Shown: piece after piece, positions 19,101 through 27,861 of the stretch
Layout: the number at the start of each line of letters is the position of its first letter
Numbering within the stretch: the stretch's first letter is position 1
Assembly: GCF_030711595.1 (NCBI RefSeq)
Contig: NZ_JAUJUJ010000014.1
Span: 1-64,000 of the forward strand
Source of the DNA: Stenotrophomonas sp. YIM B06876
GTDB taxonomy: Bacteria; Pseudomonadota; Gammaproteobacteria; Xanthomonadales; Xanthomonadaceae
Direction of reading: 5' to 3'
Length of the DNA: 64,000 nucleotides
Made by a program: the position numbers and the translations under genes
The notes under the pieces: model-generated
Told to the model about the DNA's origin: nothing
Seen by the model: only the letters and a program-made list of their open reading frames with translations
Databases searched by the model: none

Positions 19101-21079
19101 GGGTGTCGGCGCTGGTGTATTCGGATGAGTATTACGGCAACCGCGCGGTGGAAACCGTGGTGCGTGCGCCGATCCTGGCCGAGGCCAGCATGCCGCGGGT
19201 GATGGCGCCGGGCGACCGCAGCACGGTGACGCTGGATGTGCAGAACTTCACCGGCCAGCCCGGCCGGTTCAGCGTGCGCGTGGACGGCGAAGGCCCGCTG
19301 GCGATCGGCGAATCCCCACGCAGCGCCACGCTGGCCAGCGAGGCCAAAACCACGCTGAGTTTCCCGCTGGTGGCGCAGGAGGGTTACCGCGTGGCCAAGG
19401 TGCGGGTGCGGGTGGAGGGCAACGGCTTCAAGGTGGACCGTCGTTACGACCTGCCGGTGCGCGCGGCGTGGCCGCAGGTGCTGCGCTCGCAGACCCGCAC
19501 GCTCGATCCGCTGGCGGCGGTGACGCTGGGCAGCGATTTCGCCGAGGGCCTGATGGACGGTTCGGTCAACGCGCGCATGCTGGTCAGCGCCTTGCCGCCG
19601 ATCCCGTTCGCCAGTGCCTTGCAGGGTGCGCTGAACTATCCCTACGGCTGCGCCGAGCAGACCGCCAGCAAGGGCTACGCCGCGCTGATGCTGGACGAGG
19701 CGACCTCGGCCCTGCTCGGGGCTGACGGCCTGGATGCCAAGACCCGCCGCGAGCGCATGGAAGGCGCGTTCGGGCGGCTGGCCTCGATGCAGGTGGCCAA
19801 TGGCAATTTCTCGATGTGGGGCGACGACGGCTACGTCAATCCGGCGCTGACGCCCTACATCGCCGAGTTCCTGCTCGATGCGAAAGAAGGCGGTTTCGCG
19901 GTGCCCGACAACGTGCTGCAGAAGGCGCTGAACCGTCTCAGCGAGGACCTGCTCAGTGGTGGCAACCAGTTCTACGGCCAGGACCGCCGCGAGAACCTGA
20001 AGTTCGCCAACCAGGCGTATTCGGGCTACGTGCTGGCCCGGGTCAACCGCGCGCCGCTGGGTACGCTGCGCGCGCTGTACGACAACGAACGCGGCAAGGC
20101 CGTTACCGGGCTGTCGCTGGTGCATCTGGGCGCGGCGCTGGCGTTGCAGGGCGACCGCAAGCGGGGCGAGGCCGCGATTGCGGCCGGGTTCGCCCGCAGC
20201 AGTGCCGATCGCCCGGCGTACTTCGGCGACTACGGCAGCGCGCTGCGCGATGACGCGCTGATGATCGCGTTGCTGCACGAGCGCGGACTGGCCAAGCCCG
20301 GGTACGACGCCCGCGCGGTGGCGCTGGGCCGCGAACTGGAGGTGCGGCGCAAGAGCGGCTGGTTGTGGCTCAGCACCCAGGAGCAGGTGGCACTGGCGCG
20401 GCTGGGCAAGGCGTTGATGGCCAACCAGAACAAACAGGTGTCCGGTGTGCTGGCCGTGGGCGAAAGTACCGAGGCCATTGCCGCGCGCAGGATCTTCGCG
20501 CGGGTGTTCGATGCCGCGCAGCTGGCGCGCGGCGTGCGCTTCACCCCGCAAGGCGAGCCGCCGATGTTCGCCAGCCTGGAAGTGGCCGGCGTTCCGAAGC
20601 GGGCACCGGCGCCGGACAACCGCGTCATCGGCATCGAGCGCAGCTGGTACACCGCCGATGGCAAGCCGTGGTCACCGCGTCCGCTCAAGGAAGGCGAGGC
20701 GCTGATCGTGCGGCTGAGCGTGACCGCCAATTCGGACATGCCCGACGCGTTGCTGACCGACCTGCTGCCGGCCGGGCTGGAGATCGAGAACTTCAACCTG
20801 GGCGATGCCAGACAGTGGGCCGACGTGGTGGTCGACGGCATCGGCATCAGCGACCGTTCCGAGGCCGCCGACGTCAAGCACGAGGAGTTCCGCGACGACC
20901 GCTACGTGGCCGCGCTCAAGCTCGCGCGGGGCAACACCGCCAGGCTGTTCTATCTGGTGCGCGCGGTGACCCCGGGCACCTACACCGTGCCGCCACCGCT
21001 GGCCGAGGACATGTACCGTCCCGATCTGCGCGGCGTGGGCCGCGCCAACCCGGCCACGATCACGGTGGTGCAGCCATGA
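16157..21079 (+). CDS. Bacterial alpha-2-macroglobulin lipoprotein (YfhM-type)
   Basis: Large periplasmic lipoprotein (1640 residues) thought to trap foreign proteases when the outer membrane is breached. A signal peptide ends in the lipobox LGGC (Cys about 32). The thioester motif is present as YPYGCAEQTASKGY near residue 1164, so this is the covalent-trapping type. MG/macroglobulin beta domains precede it (for example FAWSGRDLYRPGETVQVSALLRD near 390), and a helical thioester domain and a C-terminal receptor-like beta domain follow. It lies directly upstream of pbpC, the conserved yfhM-pbpC pairing, which links protease defence with peptidoglycan repair. Confidence 0.92.
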   Translation: MHTTSDKGQGTWRWKCVPVLLLAMLAATLGGCKRNESGQLPVATGEAIQAQKQAITGFGLVRAWPDQKNDGLSLALEFSRPLVGTQDFDKLVRFEEKAGTEESSWSLSDDGLTLRYPFVEAAKDYTVVISADLLAADGSRLGRELKEKVHTGQLQPAAGFASQGSVLPARESRGLPVVSVNVPEVDVEFLRVREKELPNFFRQYQRGGRRGSWELDSDYGDKTPLSQLADSVYLNRFVLGGKQNERALTYLPIQDIKELQQPGLYFAVMKRTGTYGGEYDTAFFSVSDIGLHARAYKDQLFVHTASLQSGAPARKVELRILDAKGERVLKGQTDANGNALLNYRLDAGHVLVASNGGDTTLLPFNQPALDLSEFAVAGRQNAWFDVFAWSGRDLYRPGETVQVSALLRDNDGKPVKPQPVFLRLKQPDGKVFRETRLQPGEQGYFSFEQAIPADAPTGRWQVEFRTDPASKEAVQGMTLRIEEFLPERMKLDLDSAQKTLKPGEPLKLQADAAYLYGAPAAGNRFTARLAVAVEQHPLESLPGWFFGDPTLELPREAKDVIDTHFPADGTLREDIVLPAEAKPLTTIAAVVSGSVYETGGRTVTRTLKRVLWPAPVLVGVRPLFDDKDGADANSNARFELLRVDAGGTPQPGKGLKVTLVRELRDYHWAYNDNRWDYDFTRRFENKETRTIDVGATAARLDFAVEWGEYRLDVFDPATGLTARYPFRAGWSWNDDNRGVDARPDKVKLALDKSGYRAGDTLKVTLTPPHAGRGVLMVESDKLLYVQDIDVKPGSSFEIPVSAEWERHDVYITALVFRGGSAPSRITPARAVGVVHVPMDRKARRVAVGLVAPAQMRPQQPLPVTVSAPALASKLAHVTVSAVDVGILNITRFPVPDANAHFFAQRRLGVDAYDIYGRVIESFEGGSGKLRFGGDMALAALPQARRPTARVQTVDLFSGPVQLDAQGNARIRLPVPDFNGTLRVSALVYSDEYYGNRAVETVVRAPILAEASMPRVMAPGDRSTVTLDVQNFTGQPGRFSVRVDGEGPLAIGESPRSATLASEAKTTLSFPLVAQEGYRVAKVRVRVEGNGFKVDRRYDLPVRAAWPQVLRSQTRTLDPLAAVTLGSDFAEGLMDGSVNARMLVSALPPIPFASALQGALNYPYGCAEQTASKGYAALMLDEATSALLGADGLDAKTRRERMEGAFGRLASMQVANGNFSMWGDDGYVNPALTPYIAEFLLDAKEGGFAVPDNVLQKALNRLSEDLLSGGNQFYGQDRRENLKFANQAYSGYVLARVNRAPLGTLRALYDNERGKAVTGLSLVHLGAALALQGDRKRGEAAIAAGFARSSADRPAYFGDYGSALRDDALMIALLHERGLAKPGYDARAVALGRELEVRRKSGWLWLSTQEQVALARLGKALMANQNKQVSGVLAVGESTEAIAARRIFARVFDAAQLARGVRFTPQGEPPMFASLEVAGVPKRAPAPDNRVIGIERSWYTADGKPWSPRPLKEGEALIVRLSVTANSDMPDALLTDLLPAGLEIENFNLGDARQWADVVVDGIGISDRSEAADVKHEEFRDDRYVAALKLARGNTARLFYLVRAVTPGTYTVPPPLAEDMYRPDLRGVGRANPATITVVQP

Positions 21080-21097
21080 TTGCCGCCGCGTTGCAGG

Positions 21098-23506
21098 ATG
21101 GATGAGCACAGCCGGACGCCAGTGATGCACGCAGCGGTACCGGAACACAGCAGTGGCGGGCGCCACCTCCGGCGCCTGCTGCTGCGCGCACTGCGCTGGG
21201 GCACGGTGGCGGTGCTGTCGGCGTTGCTGCTGCTCGATCTGGCGTTTCCGTTGCCGCTGCCGAAATCACGCGACACCAGCACGCTGGTGGTGGCCAGTGA
21301 TGGCAGCCCGCTGCGCGCGTTCGCCGATGCCGAAGGGGTGTGGCGCTATCCGGCCGATGCCGGCTCGGTGTCGCCGCTGTACCTGCAGGCGCTGCTGAAT
21401 TACGAGGACCGCTGGTTCTGGCGACACCCCGGCATCAATCCGTGGGCGCTGCTGCGCGCGGGCAAGCAATGGCTGTTCGAGCGCCGCATCGTCTCCGGCG
21501 GCTCCACGCTGACCATGCAGGTGGCGCGCATCCTCGATCCGCATACGCGCACGCCGTGGGGAAAGACCAGGCAGCTGCTGCGCGCCGTGCAGCTGGAAGT
21601 GCATCTGGACAAGCGCCGGATTCTCGCGCTGTACCTGCAACGCGCACCTTATGGCGGCACCATCGAAGGGGTCGAGGCGGCGAGCTGGGCGTATCTGGGC
21701 AAGCCGGCCGCGCGGCTGTCGCACGCCGAAGCCGCGTTGCTGGCGGTGCTGCCGCAATCGCCCAGTCGGCTGCGGCCGGACCGGCATCCGCAGGCGGCGC
21801 AGCGGGCGCGCGACAAGGTGCTTGAGCGCATGGCCACGCTGGGGGTGTGGTCGCCCGCCGCAGTGGCCGATGCGCGGATCGAACCGGTGGTGGCGCGTTC
21901 GTTGCAGAGCCCGCTGCATGCGGCCTTGCTGGCGCAGCGCCTGCGCTCGCAGCAGCCGCGCGCGGCGCAGATCCGCACCACGCTGGACAGCGGCCTGCAG
22001 CGCACCCTGGAAGAGCGCGTGGCCAGCTATTTCTCGCAGCTGCCCGAGCGCACCTCGGCCGCCTTGCTGGTGGTGGACAACGCCACCCTGGAAGCGCGCG
22101 CCTATGTCGGCTCGGTCGAGTTCGCCGACACCCAGCGGCTGGGGCACGTGGACATGGTGCAGGCCTGGCGCTCGCCCGGCTCAACGCTCAAGCCGTTCCT
22201 GTATGCGATGGCGCTGGACGATGGCCTGATCCATTCGGAGAGCCTGCTCGTGGACGCGCCGCAGAGTTTCGGCGGGTACCGGCCGGGCAATTTCGATGCG
22301 GCGTTCAACGGACCGGTCAGCGCCGCCACCGCGCTGCGGCTGTCACTGAACGTGCCGGCGGTGGATCTGCTCGACCGGGTCGGTCCGTCACGGTTCGCCG
22401 CACGGCTGGCCAATGCCGGCATCGGCCTGAAATTTCCGCATGGCAGCCAACCCAGCCTGGCGCTGATCCTCGGTGGCACGGGCGCCCGGCTGGAGGAACT
22501 GGTCGGTGCGTTCGCCGCGTTCAACCGCGAGGGCATTGCCGGCCGCGTGCGCTATACCCCGCAGGATGCGCGGATCGAGCGCCGGCTGGTGTCGCCGGGC
22601 GCGGCATGGATCGTGCGCGACATCCTCCAGTCCAACCCGCGGCCGGGTTATGGCAACGGCGCCTTCGATGTCGCCACGCGGCCGCCGGTGGCGTGGAAGA
22701 CCGGCACCAGCTACGGCTACCGCGATGCCTGGGCGCTGGGCAGCACCCGCCGCTACACCGTCGGGGTGTGGGTCGGACGCCCGGACGGCACCCCGCTGCC
22801 CGGCCAGTACGGCGCGGTCACCGCGTTGCCGCTGATGTTCGAGGTGATCGACAGCCTGCCGCGACTGCCCGGCGACGCCGCGCCGCCCGCGATGCCGGCC
22901 AGCGTGCAGGCGCAGGACATCTGCTGGCCGCTGGGCATCGCCGCGGCGCAGACACCGGCGGCGTTGTGCCATCGCCGTGTCAGCGCGCATGTCCTCGATG
23001 GCGGAGTGCCGCCGACGTTTGCCGAACGCGATGCACGGCTGTGGCAGCCGGGGCGGGTGCGCTTCGAGGTGGATGCGCGCAGCGGCCTGCGGCTGTCGGC
23101 CGGGTGCGCGGGTCATCCGCAGCGGGAGGAGCGCGAGATCGCGCGCTGGCCGGCGCGCCTGTCGCCGTGGTTGCCGGCGGCACAGCGACAGGCTTCGCGC
23201 TTGCCGCCGCTGGCAGCGGGGTGTCCGGCCGACGGCCACGATGCCGCTGGCAGCCTGCATATCGAAGGGCTCAACGACCGCGCGGTGCTGGCCCGCGCGC
23301 CCGGCTCCACGCACGGGGTGCGGCTGCAGGTGCGTGCGCTGGGCAGCGACGGACCGATCGACTGGCTGCTGGATGGCCGCTGGATCGCGCAGACCCACGG
23401 CGCGCGCCCATTCCTGCGTGATTACGACGAACCCGGCGAACACACCCTCACCGCGCTGGCCGCCGATGGCGCCTGGACCCGGGTCGGATTCCAGCTGGTG
23501 CGTTGA
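21098..23506 (+). CDS. pbpC: Penicillin-binding protein 1C
   Basis: Bifunctional peptidoglycan synthase anchored in the inner membrane. A single N-terminal membrane segment (LRWGTVAVLSALLLLDLAFP) is followed by a GT51 transglycosylase domain with YEDRWFWRHPGINPWAL and GGSTLTMQVAR, then a transpeptidase domain with SxxK in SPGSTLKPFLYAM (near 361), SxN in RLSLNVPA and KTGTSYGYRDAW (near 533). A C-terminal PbpC-specific beta domain follows. I use the ATG at 21098, giving 802 residues; the ATG at 21125 is an alternative. It starts 18 bases after the macroglobulin stop, so the pair forms an operon. Confidence 0.92.
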   Translation: MDEHSRTPVMHAAVPEHSSGGRHLRRLLLRALRWGTVAVLSALLLLDLAFPLPLPKSRDTSTLVVASDGSPLRAFADAEGVWRYPADAGSVSPLYLQALLNYEDRWFWRHPGINPWALLRAGKQWLFERRIVSGGSTLTMQVARILDPHTRTPWGKTRQLLRAVQLEVHLDKRRILALYLQRAPYGGTIEGVEAASWAYLGKPAARLSHAEAALLAVLPQSPSRLRPDRHPQAAQRARDKVLERMATLGVWSPAAVADARIEPVVARSLQSPLHAALLAQRLRSQQPRAAQIRTTLDSGLQRTLEERVASYFSQLPERTSAALLVVDNATLEARAYVGSVEFADTQRLGHVDMVQAWRSPGSTLKPFLYAMALDDGLIHSESLLVDAPQSFGGYRPGNFDAAFNGPVSAATALRLSLNVPAVDLLDRVGPSRFAARLANAGIGLKFPHGSQPSLALILGGTGARLEELVGAFAAFNREGIAGRVRYTPQDARIERRLVSPGAAWIVRDILQSNPRPGYGNGAFDVATRPPVAWKTGTSYGYRDAWALGSTRRYTVGVWVGRPDGTPLPGQYGAVTALPLMFEVIDSLPRLPGDAAPPAMPASVQAQDICWPLGIAAAQTPAALCHRRVSAHVLDGGVPPTFAERDARLWQPGRVRFEVDARSGLRLSAGCAGHPQREEREIARWPARLSPWLPAAQRQASRLPPLAAGCPADGHDAAGSLHIEGLNDRAVLARAPGSTHGVRLQVRALGSDGPIDWLLDGRWIAQTHGARPFLRDYDEPGEHTLTALAADGAWTRVGFQLVR

Positions 23507-23558
23507 ACGCGCGGGCCCGCATGGGCGGGCCCGGGTGCTGGGTGCCGGCTGGCGCCGC

Positions 23559-24134
23559 CTATTCGCCGATCCAGCCGTCGAGCAGGTCGGCGAAGTCGTC
23601 GGCGTGCTCTTCTTCCTGCGCCAGGATCTGCTCAAGCATGCGCTTGGTGGTGGTGTCCTTGTCGCCGACGAAGTTGATCATCTCGCGGTAGCTGTCGATG
23701 GCGATGCGCTCGGCGATCAGGTTCTCGCGCACCATGTCGCGCAGGTCGCCGCCTTCCTTGTATTCGGCATGCGAGCGGGCGGTGAGGGTGTCCGGATTGA
23801 AGTCCGGCTCCCCGCCCAGCTGCACGATGCGTTCGGCCAGCATCCCGGCATGCGCCTGTTCCTGCTGTGCATGTTCAAGGAACTCGGCTTTCACCGCATC
23901 GGCCAGCATGCCCTTGGCCATGTAGAAGTGCCGGTAGTAGCGCAGCACACAGACGTATTCGGTGGCCAGCGCATCGTTGAGCAGCTTGATCACCGCCTTG
24001 CGGTCGGCATGGTAGGTCGGTGTGATGGCACCATCTTCAATGCTCTTGCGGGCATTGGCACGGATCACGCTGCGGTCGCTGATGCCTTCGATAGCGGAGG
24101 CGTTCGAGCTGTGGTGGGCGTGCTGTTTGGACAT
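23559..24134 (-). CDS. Ferritin-like (bacterioferritin-type) protein
   Basis: A 191-residue ferritin-fold protein. The four-helix bundle carries metal-ligand-like residues: NDALATEYVCVLRYYRHFYM, then EFLEHAQQEQAHAGMLAERI (ExxH), ENLIAERIAIDSYREMI, and a final ILAQEEEHADDFADLL (ExxH). That is the two ExxH half-site pattern of bacterioferritins. It likely stores or detoxifies iron in the cytoplasm. An N-terminal extension of about 35 residues rich in His/Ser precedes the bundle. It lies 30 bases downstream of a peroxiredoxin in the same direction, a sensible oxidative-stress pair. Confidence 0.85.
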   Translation of the reverse strand: MSKQHAHHSSNASAIEGISDRSVIRANARKSIEDGAITPTYHADRKAVIKLLNDALATEYVCVLRYYRHFYMAKGMLADAVKAEFLEHAQQEQAHAGMLAERIVQLGGEPDFNPDTLTARSHAEYKEGGDLRDMVRENLIAERIAIDSYREMINFVGDKDTTTKRMLEQILAQEEEHADDFADLLDGWIGE

Positions 24135-24164
24135 GGCGGGCCGTTCCTTAATCTGCGGGGAAAA

Positions 24165-24647
24165 CTATTTGGGCAGGTGCGCTAGCACGTGCTCGGCGGA
24201 GGAGACCTCGAACTTGCCCGGTTCTTCGACAAAATGGGCGCGTACCACCCCGTCCTCGACGTACAGCGCGAAGCGGCGCGAGCGCCGGCCCATGCCGGAG
24301 CTGCTGGCATCCATTTCCAGGCCGAGGGCGCGGGTGAGTTCGCCATTGCCATCGGACAGCATCTGCAGGCCGTCCGGGACCGCCTGCGCGACGCCCCAGG
24401 CGTGCATCACGAAGGGGTCGTTCACGGCCATGCAGTACACCTCGATGCCGCGGCGGCGGAACTCGCTGAAATGCTCAACGTAGCCGGGCAGGTGGCGTGC
24501 CGAGCAGGTCGGGGTGAAGGCGCCGGGGACCGCGAACAGCACCACATTGCGACCTTCGAACAGCGCCCGCGTGTCGACAGTTTCCATGCCTTCGCGGATG
24601 CGCTTGAGGGTTACTTCGGGAATGTGTTCGCCGACGTCGATGGACAT
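24165..24647 (-). CDS. Peroxiredoxin (Prx5-like)
   Basis: Thiol peroxidase of 160 residues. The peroxidatic cysteine is C48 in PGAFTPTCSARHLPGY, the Prx5/type II signature; a second cysteine at about 72 (EVYCMAVND) may act as resolving residue. GMGRRSRRFALYVEDGVV near the C-terminus is typical of this group. The ATG at 24645-24647 is preceded by a strong AGGAGA ribosome site, which rules out the longer open frame. It precedes the ferritin-like gene and is probably co-transcribed with it; together they limit Fenton chemistry. Confidence 0.92.
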   Translation of the reverse strand: MSIDVGEHIPEVTLKRIREGMETVDTRALFEGRNVVLFAVPGAFTPTCSARHLPGYVEHFSEFRRRGIEVYCMAVNDPFVMHAWGVAQAVPDGLQMLSDGNGELTRALGLEMDASSSGMGRRSRRFALYVEDGVVRAHFVEEPGKFEVSSAEHVLAHLPK

Positions 24648-25097
24648 GGAGGTCTCCTGATGGGGGGCAGTTTCAGTGATCGGGTGCGAGAACAGCGTCA
24701 AGGCGAGGGGAAGAACCGGTTGCCCGGCTTCCGCAGCACCTCGCAGCGCCCAGCTCGCGATGCATTGCCAGCGGTTCGTGCCGCGCATGGAGCATCGTAC
24801 GTCACCGCCCGCGGCGCGGAATGCCGCACCCGCGGCGGTGCCGGCAACCGGCAGCACCTGCAGCGTTTGCGGCGGCGGGCAACCGGTTCGGGCAACCGCA
24901 CGTATCCCGCGGCAGCGCACGCATCGCCGCCTGCCGGTTCAGCCGCAAGCGCCCGGCCTGCGGGCGCCCGGGCAAAGGGGACGAAAACGGTCCTGCTCGC
25001 CGGTGCCGGTGGCCGCTAGAATGGCGGCCTGGTCGCCGCCCGGCGCGTAACGACCCGTCGCGGTGGCGTGTCGGGCCGAAATTTTCGAGGTGTAAGG
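24648..25097. other. Gene-free divergent region between the peroxiredoxin and cbpA
   Basis: About 450 bases without a supportable gene. The only landmark is a TAGAAT -10-like hexamer followed by GGCGGC at 25017-25028, upstream of cbpA; the same TAGAATGGCGGC string recurs at 34024 upstream of the PAS-AraC gene. Open frames here lack ribosome sites and look like GC-driven noise. Confidence 0.5.
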
Positions 25098-25985
25098 ATG
25101 GAATTCAAGGACTACTACGCCACCTTGGGCGTGGAACCCAGCGCGGGTGATGCCGAGATCAAGACCGCCTATCGGCGCCTGGCGCGCAAATACCATCCCG
25201 ATGTCAGCAAGGAGGCCGGCGCCGAGGAGAAGTTCAAGGCGGTCAACGAGGCCTACGAGGCGCTGCGCGATCCGCAGAAGCGCAAGGCCTACGACCAGCT
25301 CAAGGCCCGGGGGTACCGGCCCGGCGAAGAGTTCCATGCGCCGCCGGATTTCGGTGGCGGCCAGGGGTTCGATTTCGAGGAGGTGTTTGGCGGCGGCAAC
25401 GGCAACGGCGGCTTCAGCGATTTCTTCGAAAGCCTGTTCGCGCGTCAGCGCGGGGGCGGCCGGCCGGGTGCCGGCTTCGGCGGCGGTGGTCCGCAGCCGC
25501 CGCGCGATACCCGGGCCAAGCTGGCGGTGCCGTTGGAAGCAGCCTACAAGGGCGAGAGCCTGCGCATCACCGTGGGCGGCCGCCAGCTGGAAGTGCGCGT
25601 GCCCAAGGGCATCCGGCCGGGACAGGTGATCCGGCTGGCCGGGCAGGGCAGTGGCGGCGGCAACCTGATGCTGGAAGTGGAATACGCCGAACACCCCGAA
25701 TTCGTGGTCGACGGCCGCAACATCCTCTACACGCTGCAGGTGATGCCGTGGCAGGCGGCGCTGGGCACCAGCATCAGCGTGCCCACGTTGGGCGGCGCGG
25801 TGGAACTGAAAGTGCCGGCCGACTCCGAAGCCGGGCGCAAGCTGCGCCTGCGCGGGCGCGGGCTGCCGGGCAATCCGGACGGTGACCAGATCGTGGAGCT
25901 GGAGATCATGGCGCCGGTGCCCACCGACGAGGCCCAGCGCAAGGCGTATCGCACCCTGGCCAAGGCGTTCGGCGAGACGGTGTAG
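25098..25985 (+). CDS. cbpA: DnaJ-family co-chaperone (CbpA-like)
   Basis: A 295-residue class II J-domain protein. The J domain occupies about 1-70 and has the HPD motif in RRLARKYHPDVSKE. A Gly/Phe-rich linker follows (about 90-150), then two C-terminal substrate-binding beta domains (RAKLAVPLEAAYKGESLRI and SVPTLGGAVELKVPA), with no zinc-finger. The start is ATG 25098, preceded by GTGTAAGG. It stimulates DnaK ATPase and binds misfolded protein; E. coli CbpA also binds DNA. Its last 165 bases recur just downstream in degenerate form. Confidence 0.92.
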   Translation: MEFKDYYATLGVEPSAGDAEIKTAYRRLARKYHPDVSKEAGAEEKFKAVNEAYEALRDPQKRKAYDQLKARGYRPGEEFHAPPDFGGGQGFDFEEVFGGGNGNGGFSDFFESLFARQRGGGRPGAGFGGGGPQPPRDTRAKLAVPLEAAYKGESLRITVGGRQLEVRVPKGIRPGQVIRLAGQGSGGGNLMLEVEYAEHPEFVVDGRNILYTLQVMPWQAALGTSISVPTLGGAVELKVPADSEAGRKLRLRGRGLPGNPDGDQIVELEIMAPVPTDEAQRKAYRTLAKAFGETV

Positions 25986-26010
25986 CCGCAGGGCGGGGCT
26001 TGCCCCGCTG

Positions 26011-26180
26011 CGCTCTGGAGCCGGGCGCAAGCTGCACCGGCGCGGGCGGAGGGCTGTCGGGTAATCCCGATGGCGACCCGTGTGGAACTGGAGTTCGTGG
26101 CGCCGCCGCCCACCGGCGAAGCGCAACGCAGGGCGTATCGCATCTTGGCCAATGCTTCCGGCGAGACGATCCGATCGTAG
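26011..26180 (+). pseudogene. Degenerate duplicate of the cbpA 3' end
   Basis: The sequence from the CCGGGCGCAAGCTGC box at 26019 to the TAG at 26178-26180 parallels the last 165 or so bases of cbpA (25823-25985): GGCAATCCGGACGGTGACC in the gene becomes GGTAATCCCGATGGCGACC here. Substitutions and small indels destroy the frame. It is flanked by GGGGC-containing hairpins at about 25992-26008 and 26220-26241. It looks like a decayed tandem duplication, not a separate gene. Confidence 0.85.
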
Positions 26181-26219
26181 AGCGAGGCAACGCCCCGCTG
26201 GCCGGCATAACGGGTAACC

Positions 26220-26241
26220 CGGGCGGGGCGCTGCCCCGTCC
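26220..26241. repeat. GGGGC hairpin repeat between cbpA tail copy and response regulator
   Basis: GGGCGGGGCGCTGCCCCGTCC forms a compact inverted repeat. A related AGGGCGGGGCTTGCCCCGCTG lies at 25990-26010, so the decayed cbpA tail is bracketed by two such elements. It may serve as a bidirectional terminator between the convergent genes. Confidence 0.55.
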
Positions 26242-26247
26242 TACAGG

Positions 26248-26631
26248 TCAGGCTGCGGGCGGCTGTTCGCTGCTGAACACCCGCTCGATCACCTCGGACA
26301 GTTCGTCCTCGGAAAACGGCTTGGTGATATACGCCTTGGCGCCCTGGCGCATGCCCCACATGCGGTCGGTGTCCTGGTCCTTGGTGGTCACCAGCACTAC
26401 CGGAATGTGCTGGGTGGTGGCTTCGCGGCGCAAGGTGCGGGTGGCCTGGAAACCGTTGAGGTTGGGCATCACCACATCCATCAGCACCAGGTCGGGCAAT
26501 CCGGCCTTGGCCGCTTCCACGCCCGCGGCACCATCGGTGGCGGTGAGGGTTTCATGCCCCAGTTTTTCGACAATGCGTTGGATGCCCAGCAATTGCGAAG
26601 GCGAATCGTCGACGATCAGGATGCGAGCCAT
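26248..26631 (-). CDS. Response regulator, CheY/PilH-like
   Basis: A single receiver domain of 127 residues with no output domain. The acidic pocket is D8/D9 (ILIVDDS), the phospho-acceptor is D52 in DLVLMDVVMP, the switch Thr is in VVLVTTKDQ, and the conserved Lys is in AYITKPFSE (about 104). The segment TKDQDTDRMWGMRQGAKAYITKP is characteristic of PilG/PilH proteins of type IV pilus (twitching) signalling. The ATG at 26629-26631 (MARILIVDD) was chosen because the upstream residues are not part of the fold. The usual pilGHIJL neighbours are absent, so the assignment to PilH is tentative. Confidence 0.85.
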   Translation of the reverse strand: MARILIVDDSPSQLLGIQRIVEKLGHETLTATDGAAGVEAAKAGLPDLVLMDVVMPNLNGFQATRTLRREATTQHIPVVLVTTKDQDTDRMWGMRQGAKAYITKPFSEDELSEVIERVFSSEQPPAA

Positions 26632-26721
26632 GTGTTCCCCCGGAATGTAGCGGCCAGTGTAGTGCCGGCCATGCATGGACGTGAAGCCACATGCGTCACG
26701 TCTATCGCGGCAGGTGCCGGC

Positions 26722-27717
26722 TCAATCCAGCCGGACCACGGTGCGGCCGAAAGAGCGGCCTTCCAGCATGGTGGAAAAGACCGCCGGCAACTCGTCGAGG
26801 CTGGCTTCACGGGTGCAGATCAGATCCAGGTGGGCCGGCTTCCAGTCACTGCCCAGGTGTTGCCAGACCTGGTCGCGGAGGTCGCGCGCGGTGCCGGCCG
26901 AAGCCACGCCCAGCAGCGATACGCCGCGGATGATGAAAGGCATCACGGTCATGTCCAGCTCCCCGGTGGCGGCCAGCCCGGCCGAGGCGACATTGCCATA
27001 GGGCGCGGTCTGCGCCAGCAGGCTGGTCAGCATGCTGCCGCCAACGTTGTCCAGGCCGCCGCCGAAGCGGGCCGATTCCAGCGGCCGGGTGGTGGCCAGC
27101 GCCTCGCGGCCGAGCACTGCGCGGGCGCCCAGGGTCTTGAGGTAATCGGCGCGGTCGGCCTTGCCGCTGATCGCATGCACCTCGAAGCCGGCACGGCTGA
27201 AGATGTCCACCGCCAGCGAGCCGACCCCGCCGGTCGCTCCCGTCACCGCCAGCGGCCCGAGTTCCGGCTTCTGCCGGTTCTCCAGCATCCGCAGCAAGGC
27301 CAGCGCGGCGGTGAAGCCGGCGGTGCCCAGCACCATCGCCTCGCGCAGCGACAGCCCGGTGGGCAGCGGGATCACCCACTTCGATTCCAGCCGCACATAT
27401 TGGCTGTAACCGCCATCGCGGACCTCGCTCAGGCCGCAGCCGGTGGTCAGTACGAGGTCACCTTCGCGGAACGCCGGGTCGGTGGAAGCCGCCACTTCGC
27501 CGGCCACATCGATGCCGCCGACCAGCGGGAAACGACGCAGGATCTTGCCCTGGCCGGTTCCGGCCAGCGCATCCTTGTAGTTGACCGAAGACCAGCGTGC
27601 GCGGATCACCACCTCGCCCGGGCTGAGCTGTTCCAATGCCAGTGGCTCGATCCCGCTGCGGTAGCCGGCGTCGTCGTTGTGGATGCGGAAAGCGGGAAAT
27701 CGGGCGGGCAGGGGCAT
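26722..27717 (-). CDS. acuI: Acrylyl-CoA reductase-like oxidoreductase (AcuI/YhdH family)
   Basis: Zinc-independent MDR-family NADPH reductase, 331 residues from the ATG at 27715-27717 (MPLPARFPAFRI). YhdH/AcuI hallmarks are SSVNYKDALAGTGQGKI, FPLVGGIDVAGEV, LGTAGFTAALAL, and the cofactor-binding VTGATGGVGSLAVDIF near 150. Related enzymes reduce acryloyl-CoA to propionyl-CoA, which would feed the methylcitrate locus at the start of the window; that functional link is inference. It stands alone between the response regulator and the divergent hflK. Confidence 0.88.
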   Translation of the reverse strand: MPLPARFPAFRIHNDDAGYRSGIEPLALEQLSPGEVVIRARWSSVNYKDALAGTGQGKILRRFPLVGGIDVAGEVAASTDPAFREGDLVLTTGCGLSEVRDGGYSQYVRLESKWVIPLPTGLSLREAMVLGTAGFTAALALLRMLENRQKPELGPLAVTGATGGVGSLAVDIFSRAGFEVHAISGKADRADYLKTLGARAVLGREALATTRPLESARFGGGLDNVGGSMLTSLLAQTAPYGNVASAGLAATGELDMTVMPFIIRGVSLLGVASAGTARDLRDQVWQHLGSDWKPAHLDLICTREASLDELPAVFSTMLEGRSFGRTVVRLD

Positions 27718-27861
27718 GGAAAGACCTGGATCGCTGTAAAAGAAAGCCAAGATAGCCCTTCCTAAACGGCAGGTCTGCCCCATCTAGTAGAATCAATGTC
27801 CGATTTACGGCTGGCATTGCGGGAATGGCCCGCGCTGCAGCCTAACCAGAGTGGAGCGTGC

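Noticed and set aside
16832-20551. Open frame of about 1239 codons on the minus strand within the alpha-2-macroglobulin gene
   Set aside because: Antisense shadow caused by codon bias. The plus-strand gene has a lipoprotein signal and a thioester motif.
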